A stretch of 64,000 bases of DNA from JABJGO01 sp963921245. Lineage in GTDB: Bacteria; Pseudomonadota; Alphaproteobacteria; Rhodospirillales; Casp-alpha2. Below the pieces are notes generated by a model. That model was not told the DNA's origin. It saw only the letters and a list, made by a program, of their open reading frames with translations, and searched no databases. The position numbers were made by a program, and so were the translations under genes. This document shows positions 35,762 through 44,025 of this stretch, piece after piece (position 1 is the stretch's first letter; every line of letters begins with the position of its first letter). The DNA lies in the NCBI GenBank assembly GCA_963921245.4, contig CAWUEY030000001.1:2723329-2787328 (forward strand), in the 5' to 3' direction.

Positions 35762-35925
35762 GAATCGCTGATTCTGCTCGATTCGCCAATTCACCAAACC
35801 CCTCTGGTTTTACAAAATTATGAGCATAAAGTCTTTATGTAACATTAAAGCAATGATTTTAAAGACTTAGGGGCTTTTTTTACGATAAATCCAATGTTTT
35901 TTCGATGCGCTCTTGCACTAGAGTC
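35762..35925. promoter_or_regulatory. Cluster of GANTC (CcrM) methylation sites between fliI and ctrA
   Basis: GAATC at 35762-35766, GATTC at 35770-35774, GATTC at 35780-35784 and GAGTC at 35921-35925. GANTC is the CcrM target in alphaproteobacteria, and its methylation state controls ctrA P1 in Caulobacter. Chance expectation is about one site in 256 bp; four occur in 164 bp, three of them within 23 bp. Confidence 0.5.
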
Positions 35926-35934
35926 CTGAGGAAA

Positions 35935-35954
35935 TTAAGGTTAACAAATATTAA
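35935..35954 (+). promoter_or_regulatory. TTAA half-site cluster before ctrA (possible CtrA autoregulation)
   Basis: Three TTAA tetramers start at 35935, 35941 and 35951, ending 20 bp before the ctrA ATG. The last two are spaced by 6, not the canonical 7, so this is a weaker candidate than the sites near sciP and fliF. The position over or just after the promoter would suit autorepression. Confidence 0.35.
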
Positions 35955-35974
35955 CAGGAACTGGAGGGTCGAGA

Positions 35975-36685
35975 ATGCGGGTCCTACTCGTAGAAGACGA
36001 CGTCAATACAAAAGACAGCATTGAGCTTATGCTCAAATCAGCTGGAATGGTTGTTGATTCAACCGATCTTGGTGAGGATGGCCTGGAAATCGGCAAGCTC
36101 TATGATTATGACATAATCATTCTCGATATTATGCTCCCCGACATGGATGGTTTCGAGGTTTTGCGAAGATTGCGCGCCGCCAAAGTTCGTACTCCTGTAC
36201 TCATCCTTTCCGGGCTTACAGAAGCCGAAAACAAGGTTAGGGGATTGGGCAGCGGCGCCGACGATTATCTTACAAAGCCCTTCAACAAGGATGAACTACT
36301 CGCAAGAATTCAGGCAATTGTGCGCCGCGCGGCAGGACATTCACAATCCATCATCGAAACAGGTCGACTGTCCGTCAATCTTGATGCCCAAACGGTGGAA
36401 GTCGATGGGCAATCGATACATCTCACGGGTAAGGAATACGGTATCCTTGAATTGCTGAGTCTACGGAAAGGAACAACTCTCACCAAAGAAATGTTCCTCA
36501 ACCATCTCTATGGGGGCATGGACGAGCCCGAGCTGAAAATCATTGATGTGTTCATTTGCAAGCTCCGCAAGAAGCTCTCGAACGCGACCGATGGCGATAA
36601 CTATATTGAGACCGTTTGGGGCAGAGGATACGCTTTGCGTGATCCGGAAGAGACCCGGCAAGCCATACAGGCTGAAGCAAGTTAA
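35975..36685 (+). CDS. ctrA: Cell-cycle and flagellar response regulator CtrA
   Basis: A 236-residue OmpR-type regulator. The receiver (1-120) has the acidic pair in MRVLLVEDD, phospho-acceptor Asp51 in IIILDIMLPDMDGFE and Lys in YLTKPFNKDEL. The winged-helix DNA-binding domain (about 125-225) includes LTGKEYGILELLSLRKG and VWGRGYALRD, nearly invariant in alphaproteobacterial CtrA. Strong GGAGGG ribosome site. CtrA is phosphorylated through ChpT (encoded at 37447) and inhibited by SciP (20609), so three parts of the circuit lie in one window. The C-terminus ends AEAS rather than the two alanines recognised by ClpXP in Caulobacter. Confidence 0.95.
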   Translation: MRVLLVEDDVNTKDSIELMLKSAGMVVDSTDLGEDGLEIGKLYDYDIIILDIMLPDMDGFEVLRRLRAAKVRTPVLILSGLTEAENKVRGLGSGADDYLTKPFNKDELLARIQAIVRRAAGHSQSIIETGRLSVNLDAQTVEVDGQSIHLTGKEYGILELLSLRKGTTLTKEMFLNHLYGGMDEPELKIIDVFICKLRKKLSNATDGDNYIETVWGRGYALRDPEETRQAIQAEAS

Positions 36686-36919
36686 GATCGACGTCTAACT
36701 GTTCAAGAAAAACAGCCTTCGGGACTTACTGGTTTTTGTAGGCTTTTTACCGGGTTTTTCATGGACATCGCGAGCGAATATGGTTCCTGCCGGCTCAATG
36801 CCTCCATAACGGCGCCCGCTGGATCCTTAACCCAAGTTCGGAAATCAATTCATCCGCAGACGGCAGCCCGAGTTTTCTGGTAATTGGAACGCTTGAACTC
36901 TGTCACCAACAACAATGTA
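36686..36919. other. Gene-free spacer, possible trace of a decayed minus-strand gene
   Basis: No intact gene. On the minus strand several short protein-like stretches appear in different frames (for example LPSADELISELGLRIQ, and RRYGGIEPAGTIFARD followed by a lysine-rich end). They could be remains of a gene between cheY and ctrA, or chance. A weak hairpin around 36712-36742 with a run of T may help end the ctrA transcript. Confidence 0.25.
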
Positions 36920-37285
36920 TTAGAGCACCCCGACTTGAGCGAACTTTGCTTGTATTATCTCACCATCGAAAGGCTTCATAATGTACTCGTTTGCACCGGC
37001 GGCAATAGCTTCCTGAATGTGTTCTATATCATTTTCAGTTGTGCAGAAAACGACGGCGGGGTCCTCACCGCCAGGCGCTTCTCTGAGCTCTCTCAAAAAC
37101 TCAATGCCGTTTTTGTTAGGCATGTTCCAGTCCAATAGAACCGCATCCGGCATTTTACTCTTGCACTGATCAATAGCTTCCTGACCGTCAGCCGCTTCCA
37201 GGATTTCAAAATCAAGTTCTTCGAGTATTTTGCGGGCAACCATCCTGATAGCACGTGAATCATCGACAATTAGGCAAGATTTCAT
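36920..37285 (-). CDS. Single-domain CheY-like response regulator
   Basis: A 121-residue stand-alone receiver: acidic pair in CLIVDDS, phospho-acceptor Asp52 in VLLDWNMPNKNG, Thr in FCTTEND and Lys in YIMKPFDGE. No output domain, so it signals by protein contact. In related genomes a CheY-like gene of this kind neighbours chpT and ctrA; it could take phosphate from ChpT or act on the flagellar motor. Its target is unknown. Same direction as chpT upstream, 161 bp apart. Confidence 0.85.
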   Translation of the reverse strand: MKSCLIVDDSRAIRMVARKILEELDFEILEAADGQEAIDQCKSKMPDAVLLDWNMPNKNGIEFLRELREAPGGEDPAVVFCTTENDIEHIQEAIAAGANEYIMKPFDGEIIQAKFAQVGVL

Positions 37286-37446
37286 GGTTCAGTTTTTCCT
37301 TCTGTTCATTTTTCTTTTTCCCTCAAGTGGAGAATCCGGTGTTTCTTGTCAAGTGTAGGTTTATAAGAATGTTCGACAGGATTATGATGACGCTATGATG
37401 TTGAAATCCAAGAAAACTTACAAGGACGTGCGTCTCGGAACCTGGA

Positions 37447-38088
37447 TCAGGGCAAAAATGCTGCCAGCGTCACCCTACCTTCTTCTCCACCAGCTTCAAG
37501 GCTTCCCGATTCAGATTGAACAAGGCAGTTTGCATAATATGCCGCTACGTTTTTAGCCGAAATGGAATCCATTTCGGCCGCGCCAAGTAAAGCCGTACTT
37601 ACATGGTCACGAAGGTTCGCCCCCAGCCCGGTGGCAACGCACGCCAAACCGATGCCGCCATCAATGGATTGAAGAGTAATACCGATTTGCCCACCACGCG
37701 GTAGAGATTCAACACCCGTTAAAAGCAAAATGAGTAGAATTTTTGCTGTCTGATGGGACAAAACATCGAAACTACTGGTTTCCCAATTCACTTTTATTTT
37801 ATCAGTCGGCAGGATGCACATTGCCAGCTCCATTAACTGAGACAGAGACAGTTCCACCTCAGGCCCGCCGCCGTAACCGAAAACTGTTCTGAAAAACGCA
37901 AGCCTGGCCGATGCCTCATTCACGCTCCGCATCATCAAAGGCAGCACATCGGAACCCACATTTCCTCCGGGTTCTTCCTGCAATAGTTCGAGGGCCGAAT
38001 TGATCGCGCCCACGGGTGAGATGAGATCGTGGCAGAGCCGGGAACACATAAGATTCGCCAATTTAATCGAGGGAAACTCATCCTTCAT
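37447..38088 (-). CDS. chpT: Histidine phosphotransferase ChpT
   Basis: A 213-residue ChpT. The DHp-like helix carries SRLCHDLISPVGAINSALEL, with phospho-acceptor His20 followed by Asp21, as in known ChpT. The C-terminal part is a degenerate histidine-kinase ATPase-like fold (TGVESLPRGGQI, GLACVATGLG) without an ATP-binding N box. In Caulobacter, ChpT passes phosphate from CckA to CtrA and CpdR. CckA is not in the window. Followed by mobA upstream at 21 bp on the same strand. Confidence 0.88.
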   Translation of the reverse strand: MKDEFPSIKLANLMCSRLCHDLISPVGAINSALELLQEEPGGNVGSDVLPLMMRSVNEASARLAFFRTVFGYGGGPEVELSLSQLMELAMCILPTDKIKVNWETSSFDVLSHQTAKILLILLLTGVESLPRGGQIGITLQSIDGGIGLACVATGLGANLRDHVSTALLGAAEMDSISAKNVAAYYANCLVQSESGSLEAGGEEGRVTLAAFLP

Positions 38089-38108
38089 TCTTGGGAGACC
38101 TTATCTAT

Positions 38109-38759
38109 CTAAATGCTCTTCGGTGTTGGAACCGATTCTAGAACTGATTCGGCTTTGGACAAATCCTCCTTTCGATTGATATTGAAAAAAGGATCAACAA
38201 CAAACTCGTTAAACGCAAAATCCACAGTGAGCGTGTTATACTGTGCCGTCCATTTATCGATTTTCCGCACGCCTTCTTCAAGCATGGCAATGCGTAGTGC
38301 CTTGCTCAATCTCACCGGCCATATACTGAAAACCGGATGGGTACGCCCCGCTGATTCAGCGCAGATAATATCTGCGCCAACCTCTGCCTGACGTTGCAGC
38401 AATTTTGATACCATGTCGCTTGGAAAGAAGGGGGCGTCCGTTGCGAAGCTTGCTATCCACTCAACTTCAGGGCAATTGCGTTCCACCCACTCCATCCCTG
38501 TCAAGACACCGGCCAATGGCCCCGCATAACCGGCAATACTGTCAGCCTGAACCGGTAGACCGTATTTATTAAAACGGCTTTCATCACCATTTGCGTTTAA
38601 AATCAGCCGGCTTACCTGCGGTTTTGCTCGATCAATCGCATGGTGCAGCAGCGTTTTGCCGCCAAGTTCGTTTAATGGTTTATCGCCACCCCCCATCCTG
38701 CGGCCCCTCCCGCCCGCCAACAATACGCCGACAACTGGAACAAACGGCTCGGTAATCAT
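38109..38759 (-). CDS. mobA: Molybdenum cofactor guanylyltransferase MobA
   Basis: A 216-residue nucleotidyltransferase that attaches GMP to molybdopterin to give the bis-MGD cofactor. The GTP-binding loop is VLLAGGRGRRMGGGDKPL (about 12-29) with Lys27-type residue; SFATDAPFFP is the metal-binding Asp segment (about 105-114). Normal length. It lies 9 bp after fdhD on the same strand, so formate dehydrogenase maturation and cofactor synthesis are cotranscribed. Confidence 0.92.
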   Translation of the reverse strand: MITEPFVPVVGVLLAGGRGRRMGGGDKPLNELGGKTLLHHAIDRAKPQVSRLILNANGDESRFNKYGLPVQADSIAGYAGPLAGVLTGMEWVERNCPEVEWIASFATDAPFFPSDMVSKLLQRQAEVGADIICAESAGRTHPVFSIWPVRLSKALRIAMLEEGVRKIDKWTAQYNTLTVDFAFNEFVVDPFFNINRKEDLSKAESVLESVPTPKSI

Positions 38760-38768
38760 AATCCACCT

Positions 38769-39641
38769 TTAAACATCGAATTCAATTCGATGATCGCCGG
38801 CCAGCGCAATAAAGCGTTTCCCCTTGGCGCGACCGATCAGGGTCAGTCCCACCTTGTTGGCAAGTTCGACTCCCCACGCGGTAAACCCCGACCGGGAAAT
38901 CAGAACGGGAATTTCCATTTGAACCGTTTTTATGATCATTTCACTGGTCAGACGACCAGTTGTATAAAATATCTTGTCCCGACCAGATAGTCCGTTCATG
39001 TGCATGTATCCGGCAATTTTATCAACCGCATTGTGACGACCGACATCTTCCATATACAACAACACACGATCTTTTTCACAAAGCGCACAACCGTGTATTG
39101 CGCCGGCCTCGAGATACAGGCTGGGCATCGTGTTGATATCGTGGAGTAGCCTATACAACCAGCTCAACTTCAGGATTGCGTTCTCGTTGAGATCAATCGT
39201 GTCGAACTTCTCCATTACATCGCCAAACACTGTTCCCTGGGCGCACCCCGAAGTTAGTGTTTTCTTTCGTAACTTGTCTTCAAAGTCTGTCTCTGATGGC
39301 GTGCGGACAATAACCGCATCCACATCTTCAACATATTCGACTGCCGTTATGACATCTTCCGGTCCCAACATGTTTTGATTGGCGAGATATCCTACCGCCA
39401 GGTATTCAGGAAAATCCGCAATAGTCATCATCGTCACGATTTCTCGACGATTGAGATAAAGGGTCAGCGGCCTTTCAACTGTTACGGCGGTATCAACCCT
39501 TGCCCCGTCCTGATTGACGCCGGTGACGCTCTGAGTCAGTCGAGGGTCTTTTGGGTTGGGACAGACCAGGGGCATCTTCAATGCGTCCAAACCTTCTTGA
39601 TGTGTTTTGTTTCGCATGTTCACATCCCTGCTCACGTTCAC
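38769..39641 (-). CDS. fdhD: Formate dehydrogenase sulfur-carrier protein FdhD
   Basis: A 290-residue protein that delivers sulfur from IscS to the Mo/W-bis-MGD cofactor of formate dehydrogenase. Family features: RPLTLYLNRREI, LTSGCAQGT holding the reactive Cys (only one of the two Cys of the E. coli CxxC loop is present, common outside enterics), and MEDVGRHNAVDKIAGY. The true start may be a few codons downstream, since the first 20 residues are not conserved-looking. The formate dehydrogenase itself is outside the window. Confidence 0.92.
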   Translation of the reverse strand: MNVSRDVNMRNKTHQEGLDALKMPLVCPNPKDPRLTQSVTGVNQDGARVDTAVTVERPLTLYLNRREIVTMMTIADFPEYLAVGYLANQNMLGPEDVITAVEYVEDVDAVIVRTPSETDFEDKLRKKTLTSGCAQGTVFGDVMEKFDTIDLNENAILKLSWLYRLLHDINTMPSLYLEAGAIHGCALCEKDRVLLYMEDVGRHNAVDKIAGYMHMNGLSGRDKIFYTTGRLTSEMIIKTVQMEIPVLISRSGFTAWGVELANKVGLTLIGRAKGKRFIALAGDHRIEFDV

Positions 39642-39729
39642 TCGGTCGAAACGGAATTCATATGCCAGACCGATAAGCCCTTGTTATAGTGGCAACATTA
39701 TTCCCTAAACTGTTAGCGTCAATTTTACC

Positions 39730-40434
39730 ATGACGGATTTTCTTACGGCCCTTGCGTCTGCTCTTGATCTGGTAATCCATTTGGATCCGGACCTGTTAGA
39801 GATTGTATGGCTTTCCTTGAATGTCAGTCTTTCCGCATTGATACTGGCAACGGTGATCGGTTTGCCACTTGGTGCCGCTCTTTCCGTTTTCAGGTTTCCA
39901 GGGCGCCTGGGGATTACAGTTGTGCTCAACGCTCTCATGGGGTTGCCACCCGTCGTTGTAGGATTGGTGGTTTATCTTTTGTTGTCCCGTGCAGGCCCGT
40001 TTGGCGTATTGGGGTTATTGTACACACCAACGGCAATGATCATCGCACAAACATTGCTGATAACCCCCATAATTGCTGCTTTAACGCGTCAGGTCATCGA
40101 CGATCTTTGGCAAGAGTACCAGCAACTGCTTCGCTCTTTTGGTGCCCGCCCTCTACAGGCCTTACCAACCCTTCTGTGGGACGGGCGATTTTCCCTGATT
40201 ACCGTTTTATTGGCCGGTTTTGGACGAGCATCCGCAGAAGTGGGGGCCGTTATGATTGTGGGTGGCAATATTGATCATGTTACGCGTGTTATGACCACAG
40301 CTATCGCGCTTGAGGTATCCAAAGGTGATTTGTCACTGGCTCTTGGCCTGGGTATCGTGCTGATTGTCTTATCGGTCATCGTCAACGGTACGGTTTTCGC
40401 CGTCAGGTATTTTTCGGAGGTCCGGTACGGATGA
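39730..40434 (+). CDS. tupB: Tungstate/molybdate ABC transporter permease (TupB-like)
   Basis: A 234-residue inner-membrane permease with about six helices and the binding-protein-dependent transport loop around residues 140-165 (SFGARPLQALPTLLWDGRFS). A compact permease of this size, paired with one ATPase and next to fdhD, mobA and moaA, fits TupB, which imports tungstate or molybdate. The ATPase start overlaps its stop by 4 bp (ATGA). No periplasmic TupA gene is seen. Confidence 0.8.
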   Translation: MTDFLTALASALDLVIHLDPDLLEIVWLSLNVSLSALILATVIGLPLGAALSVFRFPGRLGITVVLNALMGLPPVVVGLVVYLLLSRAGPFGVLGLLYTPTAMIIAQTLLITPIIAALTRQVIDDLWQEYQQLLRSFGARPLQALPTLLWDGRFSLITVLLAGFGRASAEVGAVMIVGGNIDHVTRVMTTAIALEVSKGDLSLALGLGIVLIVLSVIVNGTVFAVRYFSEVRYG

Positions 40435-41231
40435 CCGATATATCCTCCGAAAAACGAACGATCCTGCCATTGCTGCTGGAATCCGTTTCTTATGCCGTCG
40501 ATAACCTTCGATTGATCAAGGATTTTGCATGCGAATTCCAACCAGACCGTAGATATGTGATTATCGGTCCCAATGGCGCTGGGAAAAGCCTCCTGCTGAA
40601 GCTTTGTAATGGTTTAATCGAACCAACGGAGGGGCAAATTTCCTGGTTAGGCCCGTCAACGTCATACGATGAATCAGTCATTCGTCGTCGCCAGGCCATG
40701 GTGTTTCAACGTCCGGTGATGCTTAGACGATCGGTTGCCGCAAATATCGAATATGCCCTGAAGTTTCAGGATATCCGGCCAAGAGACCGCAGAGAAATCA
40801 TTCAGGCAGTTTTAAAGCGAACGGGGTTACGTAGGCGTGCTGAGCAACCTGCACGGATTTTATCCGGTGGAGAACAACAGCGTCTGGCACTGGCGCGTGC
40901 CTGGGCAACATCACCGGAAATCCTGTTTCTGGATGAACCGACAGCGAACCTGGACCCGGCAGCAACGCATGTCGTTGAAGACATCATTCGAGCCATTCAT
41001 GAGTCCGGGACGACGATTGTCATGACATCCCATGACCTGGGGCAGGCAAAACGAACCGCCGACGAGATTCTGTTTCTTCACAGGGGACGATTGCTTGAGC
41101 AGGCACCAACAGAACAGTTTTTCGAAAACCCAAGGAACGATCTCGCACAAGCATTCATTCGCGGCGAGCTCCTGTGGTGGACGCGAAAATCGAAAGGCGC
41201 GCGTAACCATACACCCGCGCCGCCAAAATGA
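40431..41231 (+). CDS. tupC: Tungstate/molybdate ABC transporter ATP-binding protein (TupC-like)
   Basis: A 266-residue ABC ATPase: Walker A GPNGAGKS (about 45-52), signature LSGGEQQRLALARA, Walker B LFLDEPTANLDP, and switch His in SHDLGQAKR. It couples ATP hydrolysis to the TupB permease. A regulatory C-terminal domain as in ModC is absent, favouring the Tup type. Translationally coupled to tupB. Tungsten rather than molybdenum as the main substrate is inferred from subunit type only. Confidence 0.82.
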   Translation: MTDISSEKRTILPLLLESVSYAVDNLRLIKDFACEFQPDRRYVIIGPNGAGKSLLLKLCNGLIEPTEGQISWLGPSTSYDESVIRRRQAMVFQRPVMLRRSVAANIEYALKFQDIRPRDRREIIQAVLKRTGLRRRAEQPARILSGGEQQRLALARAWATSPEILFLDEPTANLDPAATHVVEDIIRAIHESGTTIVMTSHDLGQAKRTADEILFLHRGRLLEQAPTEQFFENPRNDLAQAFIRGELLWWTRKSKGARNHTPAPPK

Positions 41232-41273
41232 GCACACAAACAGACTATCGGCTGGTGTTGTCTGGTATTTTCC

Positions 41274-41468
41274 TTAACCTTGGAAAGGTGCAGTAGGTGT
41301 CCATTTTACCTGCTCTACCAACGCGGCAAACTCTTCTTGAGCGAAAACATGACCACAGACCATGCAGCTTACAACCACCCGGTTCGCACTGTCTTCAGCA
41401 TATTCGCCGGCAAAAGAATTTTGCGATTCACCACACATAGGGCATGGAACAGGAGGAATATCTGACAT
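41274..41468 (-). CDS. Small zinc-ribbon protein
   Basis: A 64-residue protein with two paired cysteines, CPMCG at about 9-13 and CMVCG at about 35-39, spaced as in a zinc ribbon. Its start overlaps the spacer upstream of the next plus-strand gene. No family recognised beyond the ribbon; it could bind nucleic acid or be a metal-linked adaptor. Coding is supported by the clean Cys pattern and a good Met start. Confidence 0.55.
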   Translation of the reverse strand: MSDIPPVPCPMCGESQNSFAGEYAEDSANRVVVSCMVCGHVFAQEEFAALVEQVKWTPTAPFQG

Positions 41469-41554
41469 TTGGTGCCTTGATCATTTTTACAAGAGAAGTA
41501 ACCTTCATTACCCAGAGCATTTCAAGCACTTCCTTGGGTAAAAAAACCCGTCAG

Positions 41555-42064
41555 ATGAGTACAGACAACACAAACGAATCTGCCTGGATTGTCGGTATAT
41601 CACCGCCCAAGACTCGACAGGGCTACCTGCTATCGGGGTTTCTCGCCCTTGTGGGATTGTCCTTCATTTTTTGTTTTGACAATGAGTCGGTCGATGCTGC
41701 TATGATTGGTTATCTGCAACTCGGATTTGCGGCCCTTGTACTTGCCATGGCCTATCGAACCAGCGCTCAATCAAAGGAGCTTCTGGTTATCGATAACACG
41801 GGAATATGGTACAGAGATTGGCGTATACCCGTTATCCCGTGGGCAATGATCTCGCGCGCATCCGTTGCCGGGTCGAGAATCAAGGCCTCCCTGGACATCA
41901 CCATTGAAAATCCCGATCAACTGCTGGCGCGGTTGCCTGAAAATGAAAGAAAGACATTCACCCGAAATACTCTGGTCAAATTGCCCGCGATCAGCATCCC
42001 GGATGGTGCAGTTTCAGCCAGCCTTCAGGACATTTTGGTCGAGATCGAGAAACACTCTGGATAA
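41555..42064 (+). CDS. Membrane protein, STM3941-like family
   Basis: A 169-residue protein from the ATG at 41555; the open frame extends to 41444 but that part overlaps the zinc-ribbon gene and is not protein-like. Two hydrophobic segments (about 26-44 and 52-70) precede a C-terminal soluble domain with LLVIDNTGIWYRDWRIPVIP and WAMIS, like the PH-type fold of the STM3941 family of unknown function. No role can be given. Confidence 0.6.
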   Translation: MSTDNTNESAWIVGISPPKTRQGYLLSGFLALVGLSFIFCFDNESVDAAMIGYLQLGFAALVLAMAYRTSAQSKELLVIDNTGIWYRDWRIPVIPWAMISRASVAGSRIKASLDITIENPDQLLARLPENERKTFTRNTLVKLPAISIPDGAVSASLQDILVEIEKHSG

Positions 42065-42164
42065 CTCAGTTTCCAAGACAATTTGGAGTTTCTATTGTTT
42101 TTGACAGTTCCGGACCTATGTGAAACCCTAAACTTCGTGCAAGCTAAACGGTCGAAGAATACTC

Positions 42165-43163
42165 ATGCGAGAAATGGTTGATCCCTTTGGACGGCATGTA
42201 TCTTACCTGCGCGTATCGGTCACCGACAGGTGTGACTTTCGCTGTACGTATTGCATGGTGGAAGATATGCAGTTTTTGCCTAAAAAGGATTTACTGACGC
42301 TCGAGGAACTGGACCGCCTGTGCTCGACTTTTGTTGCAAAAGGCGTCAAAAAACTGCGCCTGACAGGCGGCGAGCCTCTTGTTCGGCGCGGTATCATGAC
42401 ATTGTTCAAAACCCTGGGCCGCCATTTGGAATCCGGCGCATTAGAAGAACTAACCCTGACAACCAATGGCAGCCAATTGTCGCGGTATGCTGTGGATCTT
42501 GCGGCGTGTGGTGTCCGCCGGATCAATGTTTCACTTGATACGCTAGAGCCGGACAAATTTCGTGCCCTGACCCGCCGCGGCGACTTCCATCAGGTTATGG
42601 AGGGAATTCGCGCCGCGAAACAAGCTGGTTTAAGTATTAAAATCAATGCTGTCGCGCTGAAAGGCATAAACCAACAAGAAATCCCCCACATCATCCGATG
42701 GTGTGGCAACGAAGGTTTTGCCTTCACATTAATCGAAACCATGCCCATGGGCGAAGTGGAGTACCACCGCGGCGATCATTATCTACCCTTGTCAGAACTC
42801 AGAACCGAACTGGAATCGATGTTTACATTACGTGATAGCCCGTTTCGCACCGGCGGTCCGGCACGATATGTTGACGTGCTCGAAACCGGAGGGAAACTGG
42901 GATTTATCACACCCATGACGCATAACTTCTGCGAAGGATGCAATCGGGTTCGCGTAACATGCACAGGAACATTGTACATGTGTCTTGGACAAGACGATGC
43001 CGCAGATTTGAAAACCCCGCTTCGTGCCAGTGAAGGCAATGATCTTCTGAGCGACACTATTGATGAAGCCATTGGCCGTAAACCAAAAGGTCATGATTTT
43101 GTGATCGATCGCGATCATGGGGGACCGTCTGTTATGAGACACATGAGTGTTACGGGCGGCTGA
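42165..43163 (+). CDS. moaA: GTP 3',8-cyclase MoaA
   Basis: A 332-residue radical-SAM enzyme that converts GTP to the first molybdopterin precursor together with MoaC. The radical-SAM cluster is CDFRCTYC (Cys at about 24, 28, 31) and the second cluster near the C-terminus is FCEGCNRVRVTC with a later Cys. It ends GG, the double glycine needed in MoaA for activity. Start ATG at 42165. It extends the Mo/W theme of the preceding genes. moaC is not in the window. Confidence 0.93.
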   Translation: MREMVDPFGRHVSYLRVSVTDRCDFRCTYCMVEDMQFLPKKDLLTLEELDRLCSTFVAKGVKKLRLTGGEPLVRRGIMTLFKTLGRHLESGALEELTLTTNGSQLSRYAVDLAACGVRRINVSLDTLEPDKFRALTRRGDFHQVMEGIRAAKQAGLSIKINAVALKGINQQEIPHIIRWCGNEGFAFTLIETMPMGEVEYHRGDHYLPLSELRTELESMFTLRDSPFRTGGPARYVDVLETGGKLGFITPMTHNFCEGCNRVRVTCTGTLYMCLGQDDAADLKTPLRASEGNDLLSDTIDEAIGRKPKGHDFVIDRDHGGPSVMRHMSVTGG

Positions 43164-43189
43164 TCACACCGAGATGACAGGAGATCACC

Positions 43190-43957
43190 GTGACCGCAAA
43201 GTCTCTCGGTTTTGTTGCCGCAAGAAGTGGTGAAGCGCAGGACGCCCTAAGCCGTCTCAAATCGCTTTACGATCATGTTGCTCCGGACAATGCCGACGTC
43301 GTTGTGGCTCTGGGCGGCGATGGTTTTATGCTCCGCACCATTCATGCCTACCTCAATCAGCGAAAACCCGTTTACGGAATGAATAGAGGCTCCGTTGGTT
43401 TCCTGATGAACGCTTATGACGAAACAGACCTTCTGGATCGAGTTTACACTGCGGAATCTGTGGATTTGCGAGCCTTGAAAATGGAGGCTCGCGACATTCA
43501 TGGCACCTCCCATCACGCGATTGCCATAAACGAAGTTTCTTTGCTAAGAGCCGATCACCTAGCGGCAAAGCTGCGCATCCGGGTTGATGGTATTGAGCGA
43601 ATGAGTGAACTTATCTGCGACGGCGCGCTGGTTGCCACGCCTGCCGGATCAACCGCATACAATGCTTCCGCACACGGCCCTATCGTACCGATTGGCGCAG
43701 AATTACTTGCTCTGACGCCGATCAGTTCCTACCGACCACGACGTTGGCGGGGTGCTCTTTTACCTCAACGCGCAGAAGTCATGATTGACGTTCTTGATAA
43801 CAGGCAACGTCCGGTGAATGCCGTTGCAGATTACCATCAGGTTTGCAATGTAGAATCGGTTACGATTAGCCAGGATACAGAATCCTGCGCAACACTTCTT
43901 TTCGACCCTGAGCACGATCTGGACGAACGCATTATCAAGGAACAGTTTCTGCCGTAA
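43190..43957 (+). CDS. nadK: NAD kinase
   Basis: A 255-residue enzyme that phosphorylates NAD to NADP. GGDGFMLRTIH (about 43-53) is the ATP-binding GGDG motif, MNRGSVGFLMN follows, and DGALVATPAGSTAYNASAHGP is the catalytic and NAD-binding signature. Short alphaproteobacterial form. GTG start with AGGAG at 43179-43184. 26 bp after moaA, probably cotranscribed. Confidence 0.93.
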   Translation: MTAKSLGFVAARSGEAQDALSRLKSLYDHVAPDNADVVVALGGDGFMLRTIHAYLNQRKPVYGMNRGSVGFLMNAYDETDLLDRVYTAESVDLRALKMEARDIHGTSHHAIAINEVSLLRADHLAAKLRIRVDGIERMSELICDGALVATPAGSTAYNASAHGPIVPIGAELLALTPISSYRPRRWRGALLPQRAEVMIDVLDNRQRPVNAVADYHQVCNVESVTISQDTESCATLLFDPEHDLDERIIKEQFLP

Positions 43958-44025
43958 CACCTTCCAGCGACGTTCCGGAAGATTGGTCTAGAGCGTTATG
44001 CCCTAAACGTACTCTTTTACGATTA

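Noticed and set aside
35941..35954. TTAACAAATATTAAC before ctrA as a canonical CtrA box.
   Set aside because: The spacing is 6 bases and not 7, so it is reported only as a weak half-site cluster.
36712..36742. A terminator after ctrA.
   Set aside because: The stem is only about 5 bp with a long loop; too weak to claim.
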